A stretch of DNA of 64,000 nucleotides from Oscillospiraceae bacterium (GCA_017460835.1 JAFUAD010000060.1:1-64000), one strand, 5' to 3'. Positions 42,752-52,838 are shown, counted from the stretch's first letter. Notes: generated from the sequence alone by a model not told the origin. Numbers and translations are program-made.

Positions 42752-45144
42752 TACAGCAGCATGCGCTTCATGACGGTGAGGTCGGCGGCATTGAGCTTGC
42801 CGTCCGGGTGCAGATCGCCTGCCCTCCAGTTTGCGGGCTGAGTCAGTGTGCCGGTCAGATATGCCGCAAGATCGGCTGCATCCTGCCGGTCAAATTTCCC
42901 GTCGCCGTTGAAATCGCCGGAAAGGCGCGGATAAACCGTTGTCACGGTACAGACCGTGACCTGCTTTTCCGTCCCGGCGGCCGAGGTGACAGTCACCGTG
43001 TATACGCCCGGTGTGCCGGCATCCGCAGCGGGCAGCGTATAGGCAGCCCCGGAAGCCCCGGCGATCGCCTTCCCGTCGTGATACCACTGATACTTCGCAT
43101 CGGCGGCATCGCAGAGCACCGAAAGCGGCAGCGTATCCCCCTCACAGAGCGCGAGGGTCTGCGCGGCGGTATAGACCGGGAAATCTCCGGTCAGTACATA
43201 TTCCCCGGAGCGGACATCGCTCAGCAGCTTCCAGTCGTTTGCGCTGTCCTGCAAAAAGAACCGCACATACGAGAGCGTGGTGCCGAGCTTCAGCCCCATG
43301 ACATCGCCGAGCGGGATCCGGAATTCGACCAGATGATCGCTGTGCTTTTGCAGAATGCCGTCCGGCGTGCCCTGATTGAAGTAAATGAAGCCGTTGTTTG
43401 CGTAATAGAGCCAGTAATAGGTATCGGTATCCTGATTCGTGAGCTGAATGTTAAAGACCGGTGCTTCGCCTGTATCCGGAAATTCCGCCGTGATATACAG
43501 GTATTGCTCGTCATTTGCAAGATACAGCACAGCCGTGTCGGAGCTTGCAGCGGGCTCTCCGCCGAGCTCGCCGGAATTGGACTGCACACCGTCCGTGATA
43601 TGCAGGCCGCTGACGGTATACCGCTGCGGGTGCTCCGTGCTGCCGAAGACCGGCTGCGTCAGGCTAGCCGCGTCGTCCGATTCGGTGACGGTCACGGTTC
43701 CGAGGTAATTTGCGCCAAGCGCGGCATTCCAGATGCCGTCGTTGGCAAAGCGCACCGAGCGCGCCGAAAGCTGCTGCACGGGATTGTCCCCGACCGAGAG
43801 CTTGAGATAGATGCGCCAGTCGCCGGGCTCCAGACTGCCGGGCAATGCCGCCGAGAGCTGCTCCGTGACAGTCTCGCAGGAGCGCCATGTGCGGGAATCA
43901 AGGCTGACCGGCGTGCGGTAATAATCGCCGTCCTTTTCGAGCAGAAGCTCTGCCTGCTGCGCACGGATCGGCGCCGCAAAGCCGGTGTTCTCGACCTGAA
44001 ACGCGAGCTCCAGCGTTCCGCCCTGCTTTACCTGCACCGTATGGCGGGAATCGCGCAGCACAAAGCGGTAGCCGAGGTGATCGCGCATGAATTTGTATAC
44101 ATTCTCCCCGTAATAGGCAGAGTGATCGCCCTGCGGCACATCGTATTCCGCAGAGAAGGTGTAATCCTTGTAGAGGCTCCAGATGTTGCTGTTGATATAG
44201 CTCAGATGCGTCTGATACATCTCCGGGATTGCATTCTGCGGCAGATAGGTCTCATATTTCTGCGCCCATTCCAGATTTCCGGAGAATTCGCCGCCGAAAT
44301 AGCTGGTTTCGGTCTGCTTCCCGAGCCATGCCGTTTCGATCGCGCGGTTTGAGTAGGTGCCGAGGTCGCTGTCCGAGCCCATGTAGCCGTCGTCATAGAG
44401 CCCGACGCGCGCGGCGCGGGAGCCCGGCTCCGAGACCCAGTCCGCCAGATCCTTCGTCTCGATTCCTGCCCATTTTGCAAAGATATTCGGCGTGCGGACG
44501 GTCACGGGAATCGGGTCCGGGACAACATCGAGGAGCAGATCGAGCAGCTCCGCCTTGTATTCGAGAGAGCAGTATTTTCCGCCCCACTGCTCGCCGTAGC
44601 ACCCGACAAAGCCCGATTCGACATACATGAGAATATCCTTGTAATCCTCCAGCAGCCCGCTGTCGGCGATCTGCTGAATGTGCTGTCTGAGCATCCCCCA
44701 TGACGCAGGCTCCGGGTTCGTCGTGCCGTCATCGTCATAGCGGAAGCGCAGCGCGACCGTGCAGCCGTTTGTGCGGCAGTTTTCGAGTGTGCCGCGCAGC
44801 CCCGCAAAGAACGCATCGTCGAGCGGATAGTCGGTGCCGGGCGTATAGGTTCCGTCCTCCTGCTTCGTGCCGTTCTCGCCGCTGGAAAATGCGCCGATGT
44901 CAATGAACATCAGCACGAGGCTCCCGGTCGGATTCTGCACCGGCGTATTACCGGGCTTGCAGCAGTACCAGAGGGTTGAGGTGTAGCCCATGCCGGGGTT
45001 ATTGACCGTTTCGGCCGATTCGGCATAGCTGAGCGTGGTGTCGGTTTGCAGCGGCTCTGCGGCAGCGGCAGCGCCCGGCTGAACGCCTGCGGCACCGAGC
45101 GCCAGCATGCCGGAAAGCAGAAAGCCCGTGATGCGGTGCTTCAT
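42751..45144 (-). CDS. Secreted DUF4874/DUF4832 protein with C-terminal dockerin
   Basis: A 797-residue exported protein. Signal peptide 1-29; a DUF4874-like (beta/alpha)8-type N-terminal region (about 38-290: NNPGMGYTSTLWYC, LMFIDIGAFSSGE, RFRYDDDG, YVESGFVGCYGEQWG); a DUF4832-like region to about 500; a beta-sandwich resembling carbohydrate-binding modules (about 510-650); an Ig-like domain (YQWYHDGKAIAGASG) near 690; and a type I dockerin at 745-797 with loops DFNGDGKFDRQD and DLHPDGKLNAAD. It probably acts as a glycoside hydrolase-like or glycan-binding cellulosome component; the catalytic function is unproven. The ATG at 45144 has AAAGGAG 8 bases upstream. Confidence 0.88.
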   Translation of the reverse strand: MKHRITGFLLSGMLALGAAGVQPGAAAAAEPLQTDTTLSYAESAETVNNPGMGYTSTLWYCCKPGNTPVQNPTGSLVLMFIDIGAFSSGENGTKQEDGTYTPGTDYPLDDAFFAGLRGTLENCRTNGCTVALRFRYDDDGTTNPEPASWGMLRQHIQQIADSGLLEDYKDILMYVESGFVGCYGEQWGGKYCSLEYKAELLDLLLDVVPDPIPVTVRTPNIFAKWAGIETKDLADWVSEPGSRAARVGLYDDGYMGSDSDLGTYSNRAIETAWLGKQTETSYFGGEFSGNLEWAQKYETYLPQNAIPEMYQTHLSYINSNIWSLYKDYTFSAEYDVPQGDHSAYYGENVYKFMRDHLGYRFVLRDSRHTVQVKQGGTLELAFQVENTGFAAPIRAQQAELLLEKDGDYYRTPVSLDSRTWRSCETVTEQLSAALPGSLEPGDWRIYLKLSVGDNPVQQLSARSVRFANDGIWNAALGANYLGTVTVTESDDAASLTQPVFGSTEHPQRYTVSGLHITDGVQSNSGELGGEPAASSDTAVLYLANDEQYLYITAEFPDTGEAPVFNIQLTNQDTDTYYWLYYANNGFIYFNQGTPDGILQKHSDHLVEFRIPLGDVMGLKLGTTLSYVRFFLQDSANDWKLLSDVRSGEYVLTGDFPVYTAAQTLALCEGDTLPLSVLCDAADAKYQWYHDGKAIAGASGAAYTLPAADAGTPGVYTVTVTSAAGTEKQVTVCTVTTVYPRLSGDFNGDGKFDRQDAADLAAYLTGTLTQPANWRAGDLHPDGKLNAADLTVMKRMLL

Positions 45145-45179
45145 ATGCAGCACTCCTTTCGTGTTAATCTTCTGTATTG

Positions 45180-45208
45180 AGTATAGCAGATTTTCCCGGA
45201 AATCACAA
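45180..45208 (-). promoter_or_regulatory. Promoter for the DUF4832 dockerin gene
   Basis: Minus strand TTGTGA (45203-45208), 17 bases, TATACT (45180-45185), about 30 bases upstream of the start. Confidence 0.7.
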
Positions 45209-45348
45209 GAAAATGCAGATTTTTCTGCGGATTTCACAAAAACGGGATGCATTTTTTTACAGATCGGACAAGGGCGCGCGCCCGCTGATTCCCTGCATCA
45301 AAAACACGGCTTTTCCGGTCAGAAATCCGACATGTTTTGGCTTTTGTA

Positions 45349-45377
45349 TTGCACGGGCGCGGCTTTTGTGCTAAGAT
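45349..45377 (+). promoter_or_regulatory. Promoter of candidate small RNA 1
   Basis: TTGCAC (45349-45354), 17 bases, TAAGAT (45372-45377). The stretch GCGGCTTTTGTGCTAAGATG is similar to the promoter at 45557-45585. Confidence 0.55.
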
Positions 45378-45383
45378 GAATGC

Positions 45384-45481
45384 GGTGCAGAGTGTTCCGT
45401 AAGCTCTGCCATCATCCTTACAAAGCAATGCTGCGCGGCTCTGCCCCATAAAAAGGGCTGCCGCGCAGTATTGTTTTTGTT
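45384..45481 (+). ncRNA. Candidate small RNA 1 (about 98 nt, terminated)
   Basis: Between the promoter at 45349 and a strong terminator. It would hold a 5' hairpin (GCAGAG...CTCTGC, 45388-45410) with TGTTCCGT in the loop, a linker, and the terminator stem. No reading frame of note is present. This and the next transcript account for most of the 45145-45668 gap. Confidence 0.4.
45427..45481 (+). terminator. Long-stem terminator of candidate small RNA 1
   Basis: CAATGCTGCGCGG pairs with CCGCGCAGTATTG over 13 bp (one G-T), enclosing a GCCC/GGGC inner stem; TTTTTGTT follows. Confidence 0.8.
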
Positions 45482-45512
45482 GTAAAATGCAGCATTGTTT
45501 TTATTGTAAAAT
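45465..45512 (+). repeat. Tandem 24-bp repeat covering the terminator tail
   Basis: 45465-45488 and 45489-45512 share GCAG-ATTGTTTTT-TTGTAAAAT with two differences. The duplicated unit contains the T run of the terminator. Confidence 0.7.
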
Positions 45513-45556
45513 CAAGACTTATCCCGTTAAAAATCAGACAACTTCTCATCGAATAA

Positions 45557-45585
45557 TTGACTTTTTGCGGGGTTTGTGCTAGAAT
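45557..45585 (+). promoter_or_regulatory. Promoter of the AraC-regulator leader
   Basis: TTGACT (45557-45562), 17 bases, TAGAAT (45580-45585). Transcription would start near 45592. Confidence 0.65.
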
Positions 45586-45591
45586 GAACAC

Positions 45592-45646
45592 AAGGAAAGC
45601 AAAGGCGCTGTTCCGTCTGTCAAAGACGAAGCAGCGCCGTTTTTAT
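45592..45646 (+). ncRNA. Candidate leader RNA / attenuator of the AraC-type regulator
   Basis: A transcript from the promoter at 45557 meets a terminator after only about 12 bases, and the regulator's ATG lies 23 bases beyond the T run. Expression of the regulator thus needs read-through. It shares TGTTCCGT with small RNA 1. Confidence 0.4.
45604..45645 (+). terminator. Terminator in the 5' leader of the AraC-type gene
   Basis: GGCGCTG and CAGCGCC enclose an inner CGTCT/AGACG stem; TTTTTATT follows. About 15 paired positions in 35 bases. Confidence 0.75.
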
Positions 45647-45668
45647 TATTCAGAAGGGAGGCAGTCCG

Positions 45669-46430
45669 ATGAAGCTGCAAATACTGGTCGCCGATTCCGG
45701 CGGGCATGCCGCAAAGCATCTGAACGGCCTCTTTTCCGCACTGGAGGATACGGATTACACCCTCGGGCGGCACACGGCAAACCTCAATGAGGCGGTGAGT
45801 CTGGTGCTGAGCCGGCAGTTTGATATCCTCCTTTGTATTAACCGCGCGCCGGAGTACATTGCGGCAAAGCTGCTGCGCCTGACCGGTGGAACCGGGCACA
45901 AAATACCGGCCATCATCATCAGCGAGCAGGACGATTCCCAGCGGATGCGCGAGTGCTTTCTGCTCGGCGCGATCGACTTTCTGTCTGAGCCTGTCCCGCC
46001 GGAGGATCTGCTGACGGCACTGGGAAGAGCCGCGTCGATCATCCATGTGCAGCTCATCGAATCGGAATACCGCGCTGCTGCGGAGGAGGCGCTCGGTGCT
46101 CTGCCGCAGTCGGAGGAGGTACAGCCCGTTCTGGAAAAGCTCGGTGCCTTTTTGCAGAAAATGGAGCACCAGACCGCAACGGTCGAGCTGGCAGCGGATT
46201 ATTTCGGCTTCAACCGCGACTATTTCGGCAGATTTTTCAAAAGCAAATTCGGCATTACCTTCGGTGAATTCTACAAGCGCTTTCAGATCAGCTATGCGGC
46301 GCGGCTGCTGAAAACCGGACAGTTCAAGGTGCTGGAGGTCAGCCGGCTGCTCGGCTTTTCCACGCCCGATTATTTCACCCGCGTATTCAAAAAGCACACC
46401 GGCACAACGCCCTCTGCCGTCAGGAAATAG
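45669..46430 (+). CDS. AraC-family regulator with degenerate receiver domain
   Basis: A 253-residue DNA-binding protein. Residues 1-120 have a CheY-like fold (LQILVADSGG; AIIISEQDDSQRMRECFLLGAIDFLSEPV), but the usual phospho-acceptor site reads DILLCINRAPEY, without the aspartate. Residues 150-253 are two AraC helix-turn-helices (VELAADYFGFNRDYFGRFFK and VLEVSRLLGFSTPDYFTRVF). It resembles YesN-type regulators of carbohydrate genes but probably does not respond to phosphorylation. GGGAGG lies 8 bases before the ATG. Its leader contains a terminator. The 3' end overlaps the convergent receiver gene by 11 bases. Confidence 0.87.
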   Translation: MKLQILVADSGGHAAKHLNGLFSALEDTDYTLGRHTANLNEAVSLVLSRQFDILLCINRAPEYIAAKLLRLTGGTGHKIPAIIISEQDDSQRMRECFLLGAIDFLSEPVPPEDLLTALGRAASIIHVQLIESEYRAAAEEALGALPQSEEVQPVLEKLGAFLQKMEHQTATVELAADYFGFNRDYFGRFFKSKFGITFGEFYKRFQISYAARLLKTGQFKVLEVSRLLGFSTPDYFTRVFKKHTGTTPSAVRK

Positions 46431-46758
46431 CGATCGCTTCCTGCACCGCATCCAGCAGCACAAAGGGCGCGACCGGCATCAGCAGCAGCGTGATGCCCGC
46501 GGCGCCTGCGCGGTCACGGTACATCGCATAGCTGTCCGGATTGAGCAGCAGAATGACGGAGCCCCTGCGGTCGGTACTGTGCTGCATGAGCTCTGAAATG
46601 TGCGATTTTGCGTAGATAATAAGGAGCCCGGTCTGTGCCTTTCCCGCAGATTGCTTCAGATCGGAAACCGTAATGTCCGTAAATCCTGCCTGATACAGAA
46701 TATCGCGCAGCCGCATGCCGATCGCTGCGGATTCCGATAAAATGTGGATGGTGTTCAT
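46420..46758 (-). CDS. Stand-alone receiver-like protein, ANTAR-type N-terminus without output domain
   Basis: A 112-residue protein with a CheY-like pattern (MNTIHILSESAAIGMRLRDI; LLIIYAKSHISELMQ; VILLLNPDSYAMYRDRAGAA; ITLLLMPVAPFVLLDAVQEA). The first acidic pocket and the phospho-acceptor Asp are not evident. Layout resembles the receiver part of clostridial ANTAR regulators, but the RNA-binding ANTAR helices are missing; the gene stops where they would begin. It may be a decoy or a truncated gene. It has its own promoter and lies convergent to the AraC-type gene and divergent from gdhA. Confidence 0.65.
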   Translation of the reverse strand: MNTIHILSESAAIGMRLRDILYQAGFTDITVSDLKQSAGKAQTGLLIIYAKSHISELMQHSTDRRGSVILLLNPDSYAMYRDRAGAAGITLLLMPVAPFVLLDAVQEAIAIS

Positions 46759-46764
46759 GTCTGA

Positions 46765-48455
<1,691 letters not shown>

Positions 48456-48468
48456 CCGAATACAATAT

Positions 48469-48512
48469 AGATACGCCCCTTTCAAGGATGCAGGGGGCGT
48501 ATCTGTTGCTGT
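48469..48512 (+). terminator. Hairpin between gdhA and pntAA (partial terminator)
   Basis: AGATACGCCCC pairs with GGGGCGTATCT, followed by GTTGCTGTTTT. With no promoter visible before pntAA 20 bases later, it probably acts as an attenuator that sets the gdhA to pnt ratio. Confidence 0.6.
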
Positions 48513-48531
48513 TTTATGAAAGGAGCATGAG

Positions 48532-49656
48532 ATGAAAACAGTTCTGGTCTGTCGGGAGACCGATCCGCGCGAAACCAGAGTCGCGCTGATTCCCGACGAT
48601 ATCAAAAAGCTCACCGGCATGGGCTTTTCGTTCAAGGTCGTGCGCGGCGCGGGAGAAAAGAGCGGCTTCCCCGATGCCGCCTATGAAAAGGCCGGTGCGG
48701 TCATGGTCGCATCCGAGCAGGAGGGCTATGACAGCGAGATCGTGCTGCGGATCCTGAAGCCGCAGAGCGCCGCGGGATTGCGCCCCGGCACGCTGCACCT
48801 GAGCTATCTGGACCCGTTCAATGAAAAGGCGCTGCTGCACGATTTCGCAGAGAGCGGCGTGCAGGCGGTCTCGCTGGAGATGATTCCGCGCACCACGCTC
48901 GCGCAGAAAATGGATGTGCAGTCGTCGCAGACCTCGCTCGCGGGCTATGTCGCGGTCATCAACGCGGCGGCACGCCTCCCGAAGATTCTGCCGATGATGG
49001 TCACGCCCTCCGGCACGATCAATCCGGCCAGAGTGTTTATCATCGGCGTCGGCGTCGCGGGCTTGCAGGCGATCGCGACCGCAAAGCGTCTCGGCGCGAG
49101 AGTCGATGCGTTTGATACGCGCCCGGTCGTCGAGGAGCAGGTCAGATCGCTCGGCGCGAGCTTTATCAAAATTGACCTCGGCGAAATGGGACAGACCGAT
49201 CAGGGCTATGCAAAGGAGCTGACGCCGGAGCAGATCAAAAAGCAGCAGGAGGCACAGGCGAAGGTCTGCGAGCGCTCGAATATCGTCATCACGACCGCAA
49301 AGGTTTTCGGCAGAAAGGCGCCGCGCCTGATCGGCAGGGACGTCATCGACCGGATGCAGCCGGGCTCGGTCATCGTCGATATGGCGGTCTCGACCGGCGG
49401 CAATGTCGAGGGCTCAAAGCTCTTTGAGGAGGTCGTGACCGAAAACGGCGTTATCATCATGTCCGGCGACTTCCTCGAACGGCAGGTTCCGTTTGATGCA
49501 TCCAAAATGCTCTCGGGCAATTTCACCGCATTCCTCACGCATTTTTATAACAGGGAAACAAAGGAATTTGAGGTCAGTTTGCAGGATGAGATCATGCGCG
49601 GCTGCCTGCTGACACAGGGCGGCAAAATCATTCATGAACGGTTTAAGGAGAATTAA
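48532..49656 (+). CDS. pntAA: NAD(P) transhydrogenase subunit alpha part 1
   Basis: The NAD(H)-binding domain I of proton-translocating transhydrogenase, which uses the membrane gradient to reduce NADP with NADH. The 374-residue soluble subunit has RETDPRETRVALIPDD at the N-terminus, the Rossmann motif VFIIGVGVAGLQAIATAKRLGA near 172 and the mobile-loop region around AKVFGRKAPRLIG. AAAGGAG lies 8-9 bases before the ATG. It is followed one base later by pntAB. Split alpha subunits (AA, AB) are usual in many bacteria. Confidence 0.95.
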   Translation: MKTVLVCRETDPRETRVALIPDDIKKLTGMGFSFKVVRGAGEKSGFPDAAYEKAGAVMVASEQEGYDSEIVLRILKPQSAAGLRPGTLHLSYLDPFNEKALLHDFAESGVQAVSLEMIPRTTLAQKMDVQSSQTSLAGYVAVINAAARLPKILPMMVTPSGTINPARVFIIGVGVAGLQAIATAKRLGARVDAFDTRPVVEEQVRSLGASFIKIDLGEMGQTDQGYAKELTPEQIKKQQEAQAKVCERSNIVITTAKVFGRKAPRLIGRDVIDRMQPGSVIVDMAVSTGGNVEGSKLFEEVVTENGVIIMSGDFLERQVPFDASKMLSGNFTAFLTHFYNRETKEFEVSLQDEIMRGCLLTQGGKIIHERFKEN

Positions 49657-49657
49657 A

Positions 49658-49963
49658 ATGGGCGAGATCATGTTACTCATTTTCGTATTTGTCATTGCGG
49701 GATTTTTAGGCGTGGAGCTGATTTCAAAGGTTCCCTCGCAGCTTCATACCCCGCTGATGTCCGGCACGAACGCGATCTCCGGCATCACGATTGTCGGCGC
49801 GATGTCCGCAACGGCGGTCGCCGTACTGGCGCCGAGCAGCACGGTCGGCATGGTATTCGGCATCATCGCGATTGTCCTCGCCGCGATCAATGTCGTCGGC
49901 GGCTATCTGGTCACGGACCGGATGCTCGGCATGTTCAGGAAGAAGGAGGACAGGAAAAAGTGA
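49658..49963 (+). CDS. pntAB: NAD(P) transhydrogenase subunit alpha part 2
   Basis: A 101-residue membrane subunit with three or four helices (IMLLIFVFVIAGFLGVELI; ISGITIVGAMSATAVAVLA; VGMVFGIIAIVLAAINVVGGY), including the conserved PLMSGTNAISGI segment. It supplies part of domain II, the proton channel. The start at 49658 has AAGGAG 7 bases upstream. Its end overlaps the pntB start by 4 bases. Confidence 0.95.
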   Translation: MGEIMLLIFVFVIAGFLGVELISKVPSQLHTPLMSGTNAISGITIVGAMSATAVAVLAPSSTVGMVFGIIAIVLAAINVVGGYLVTDRMLGMFRKKEDRKK

Positions 49964-51369
49964 GAGATGTCATCATTACCGTCCTCTATATGATATCGGC
50001 GGTGCTGTTTATCCGCGGCATCAAGCTGCTCGGCAAGGCAGATACCGCGCGCAGGGGCAACGGTCTTTCCGCGGTCGGCATGCTGATTGCCGTCGTCACG
50101 GTTTTATTTGAAAAGCAGGTCATGTCCGCAGGGCTCAACAGCTATCTGATGATCGCGGCGGCGGTCGTTGTCGGCAGCATCATCGGCGCGGTCTGGGCAA
50201 GAAAGGTCGAGATGACCGGCATGCCGCAGCTTGTGGCGCTGTTCAACGGCTTCGGCGGCCTGTCCTCGCTGCTGGTCGCGCTCGCGCAGTATGCAAATGC
50301 CCGGACGCTGGATGCGGATGCCGAGCCGTTCGAGGGCATTACGCTCGGCCTGACCGTCGCGATCGGCGCGATTGCCTTCACGGGCTCCGTGGTCGCATGG
50401 GGCAAGCTCTCCGGCAAAATGTTCAAGAAATCGGTCACAATCCCGGCCAAAAATGCGCTGAATGCGATTCTGGCGCTCGCGGGTCTTGCAGGTATCGGGC
50501 TGTATGCGTTCAGCGGCAGCAATGCGCAGCTCGGCCTCATCGGCATGATCGCCGTGACGGCGGCTTACCTGATTCTCGGCCTGACGATGGTCGTCACGAT
50601 CGGCGGCGGCGATATGCCGGTCATCATCTCGCTGCTCAATGCATTTTCCGGCCTTGCTGCGGCATTCGCAGGGCTTGCGATCCGCAATTCCGTGCTGGTC
50701 GTGTCGGGCTGTCTGGTCGGTACATCCGGGCTGATTCTCACGCTCATTATGTGCAAGGCGATGAACCGGACGCTGTATTCTCTGCTGTTCGGCAGCTTCG
50801 GCGCGAAGAAATCGAAGGGCGGCGCAGGCAGCGGCAAGGAGCCGAAGGCCATCTCCGTCGAGGACGCCTATCTGATTCTCGAAGCGGCTTCGTCCGTCGT
50901 GTTCATTCCCGGCTACGGCATGGCGGTCGCGCAGGCGCAGCACAGTGTCAAGGAGCTCGCGGATAAGCTCGAGGAAAACGGCGCAGAGGTCAGCTTTGCG
51001 ATTCACCCGGTCGCGGGGCGCATGCCCGGACATATGAATGTGCTGCTGGCCGAGGCGAATGTCCCCTATGAGCAGCTCAAAACTGCGGATGAGATGAATC
51101 CGCAGATGGCAAATACCGATGTGGCAATTGTCATCGGCGCAAATGACGTGGTCAATCCGGCGGCGCAGAACGACGAATCCTCGCCGCTTTACGGCATGCC
51201 GATCATCAATGCCTACGAGGCGCGCACGGTGTTCGTTCTGAAGCGCGGCAAGGGCACGGGCTTTTCCGGCGTCGAGAATCCGCTGTTTACGAATGACAAC
51301 ACGGTCATGATCTACGGCGATGCCAAGCAGACGGTTTCCTCGCTGGTCAGCGAATTTGAGGATTCCTGA
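49960..51369 (+). CDS. pntB: NAD(P) transhydrogenase subunit beta
   Basis: A 469-residue subunit: N-terminal membrane domain with about nine helices (from VLYMISAVLFIRGIKLLGK), including the channel histidine-region helices, and a C-terminal NADP(H)-binding domain III from about 285 with VFIPGYGMAVAQAQHSVKEL, AIHPVAGRMPGHMNVLLAEA, VIGANDVVNPAA and VFVLKRGKGTGFSG. GTG start at 49960, overlapping pntAB by 4 bases. The full AA-AB-B set is present, so the complex should be functional and pairs logically with GdhA. Confidence 0.96.
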   Translation: MRDVIITVLYMISAVLFIRGIKLLGKADTARRGNGLSAVGMLIAVVTVLFEKQVMSAGLNSYLMIAAAVVVGSIIGAVWARKVEMTGMPQLVALFNGFGGLSSLLVALAQYANARTLDADAEPFEGITLGLTVAIGAIAFTGSVVAWGKLSGKMFKKSVTIPAKNALNAILALAGLAGIGLYAFSGSNAQLGLIGMIAVTAAYLILGLTMVVTIGGGDMPVIISLLNAFSGLAAAFAGLAIRNSVLVVSGCLVGTSGLILTLIMCKAMNRTLYSLLFGSFGAKKSKGGAGSGKEPKAISVEDAYLILEAASSVVFIPGYGMAVAQAQHSVKELADKLEENGAEVSFAIHPVAGRMPGHMNVLLAEANVPYEQLKTADEMNPQMANTDVAIVIGANDVVNPAAQNDESSPLYGMPIINAYEARTVFVLKRGKGTGFSGVENPLFTNDNTVMIYGDAKQTVSSLVSEFEDS

Positions 51370-51399
51370 GCATCGTTCTGAATCCGTATTTCATAAAAA

Positions 51400-51435
51400 G
51401 AGGGGAGAAGCCGGTCCGGTTTCTCCCCGTTTTTG
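51400..51435. terminator. Bidirectional terminator between pntB and the GH13 gene
   Basis: GGGGAGAA (51402-51409) pairs with TTCTCCCC (51421-51428), followed by GTTTTTG; A-rich on the other side. Confidence 0.8.
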
Positions 51436-51449
51436 TGATTTAGTGCCTT

Positions 51450-52772
51450 TTATTTGCAGCGCCAGATATGGCAGCTCATCGGCTCAAGCAGGCTGCCGCC
51501 GCCGAAATCGTGCGTGCCGCCGGTGACGAAATCATCCGCAAGCCCGTATCCTGCATCGAAATGGGCAGTATAGGGCTGATCGGAGGCATTGATCGCGACA
51601 AACACGCGCTCGCCCTCGAAATCGCGCTGGAGGATGCACTGCTGATTGGTCAGCACCGGAATCTTGATGTCGCCGTAGCAGAGCGCCTTGCAGGACTTGT
51701 GCGCCTCGGCAAGCCGGCTGATGAGCGCGGTCAGCTCATTGAACTCCGGCTTCTCAAAGCACGGTCTGAGCGCTGGGTCGCCGTCCTTTTTCTCTGCGCG
51801 CGCGCCCCACTCGCTTCCGTAGTAGATGCAGGGGATGCCGGGCATGCCGAACAGCATCGTATACACCAGCGGAAGATGCGCAGGATTGCTGAGAATGCTC
51901 GCAATGCGCGTAACATCGTGATTATCGACAAAGCAGAGCAGATGCAGCCCGCGGTACATGCACCACTGCTCCGGCCCGAAGCGGTTTTTGAGCGAGTGGC
52001 AGATTTCAAACATATTCAGGGAATTGAAGCTGGAATACAGCCCCTTGTAGCACTCATAATTCGTCGCGGAATGCAGCATTTCGGGATTGACCCAGCGGGA
52101 GTAGTCGCCGTGCAGCAGCTCACCGATCAGCAGCAGATCGGGTCGCAGGCTGTCGGTGAAGCGGCGCAGCGTCCGCAGGAAATCAAAGTCGAGCGAATAT
52201 GCGACGTCAAGACGGATGCCGTCGATGCCGAAATATTCCACCCAGAAGCGCACTGCATCGAGAATATGCGAGACAACGGCCGGATTGCGGAGATTGAGCT
52301 TGACGAGCTCATAGTGCCCCTCCCAGCCCTCATACCAGAAGCCGTCATTGTAGCAGCTGTTGCCGTCGAAATTGGTGATGAACCAGTCTCTGTACGGCGA
52401 ATCCCATTTTTTTTCGCATACATCGCGGAACTGCGGAAATCCGCGCCCGACATGATTGAATACGCCGTCCAGCACCACGCGGATGCCGTTTTCATGCAGC
52501 GCATCGACAACCCTTTTGAAGTCCTCGTTTGTGCCGAGCCGGACGTCAATTTTGCAGTAGTCGCGGGTGTCATAGCCGTGTGTATCGGATTCAAATACCG
52601 GGGAGAAGTATACGGCATTGCAGCCGCATTTCGCAATGTGCTCCGCCCAGTCGATGACCTTCAGGATTCTGTGCTCCTGAATGCCGTCATTGGCAAAGGG
52701 CGCCCCGCAGAGGCCGAGCGGGTAGATCTGATAAAAGACCGCCTCGCAGCCCCAGTTCCGATTCTGTTCCAT
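51450..52772 (-). CDS. GH13 alpha-amylase family enzyme (cyclomaltodextrinase/neopullulanase-like)
   Basis: A 440-residue cytoplasmic glycoside hydrolase without signal peptide. The (beta/alpha)8 barrel shows the GH13 regions: DGVFNHVGRGF, GIDGIRLDVAYS (nucleophile Asp), LLIGELLHGDYS (acid/base Glu) and FVDNHDVTRI (third Asp, with His). The N-terminus starts directly with VFYQIYPLGLCGAPF, lacking the extra N-terminal domain of neopullulanases. It degrades maltodextrins or cyclodextrins, working with glycogen phosphorylase. AAAGGAAG precedes the ATG. It lies 66 bases downstream of the cardiolipin synthase gene without a clear promoter, so read-through is likely. Confidence 0.92.
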   Translation of the reverse strand: MEQNRNWGCEAVFYQIYPLGLCGAPFANDGIQEHRILKVIDWAEHIAKCGCNAVYFSPVFESDTHGYDTRDYCKIDVRLGTNEDFKRVVDALHENGIRVVLDGVFNHVGRGFPQFRDVCEKKWDSPYRDWFITNFDGNSCYNDGFWYEGWEGHYELVKLNLRNPAVVSHILDAVRFWVEYFGIDGIRLDVAYSLDFDFLRTLRRFTDSLRPDLLLIGELLHGDYSRWVNPEMLHSATNYECYKGLYSSFNSLNMFEICHSLKNRFGPEQWCMYRGLHLLCFVDNHDVTRIASILSNPAHLPLVYTMLFGMPGIPCIYYGSEWGARAEKKDGDPALRPCFEKPEFNELTALISRLAEAHKSCKALCYGDIKIPVLTNQQCILQRDFEGERVFVAINASDQPYTAHFDAGYGLADDFVTGGTHDFGGGSLLEPMSCHIWRCK

Positions 52773-52838
52773 AAAATCTTCCTTTCTGTTGGTGAAAATA
52801 TATTGATCCGCTCTGCATCAGGCCGCTTTCCGCGCCTG

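Noticed and set aside
45384..45481. 6S RNA or ANTAR-target dual hairpin
   Set aside because: Too short for 6S RNA, and it does not show two hexaloop hairpins with the spacing needed for ANTAR binding.
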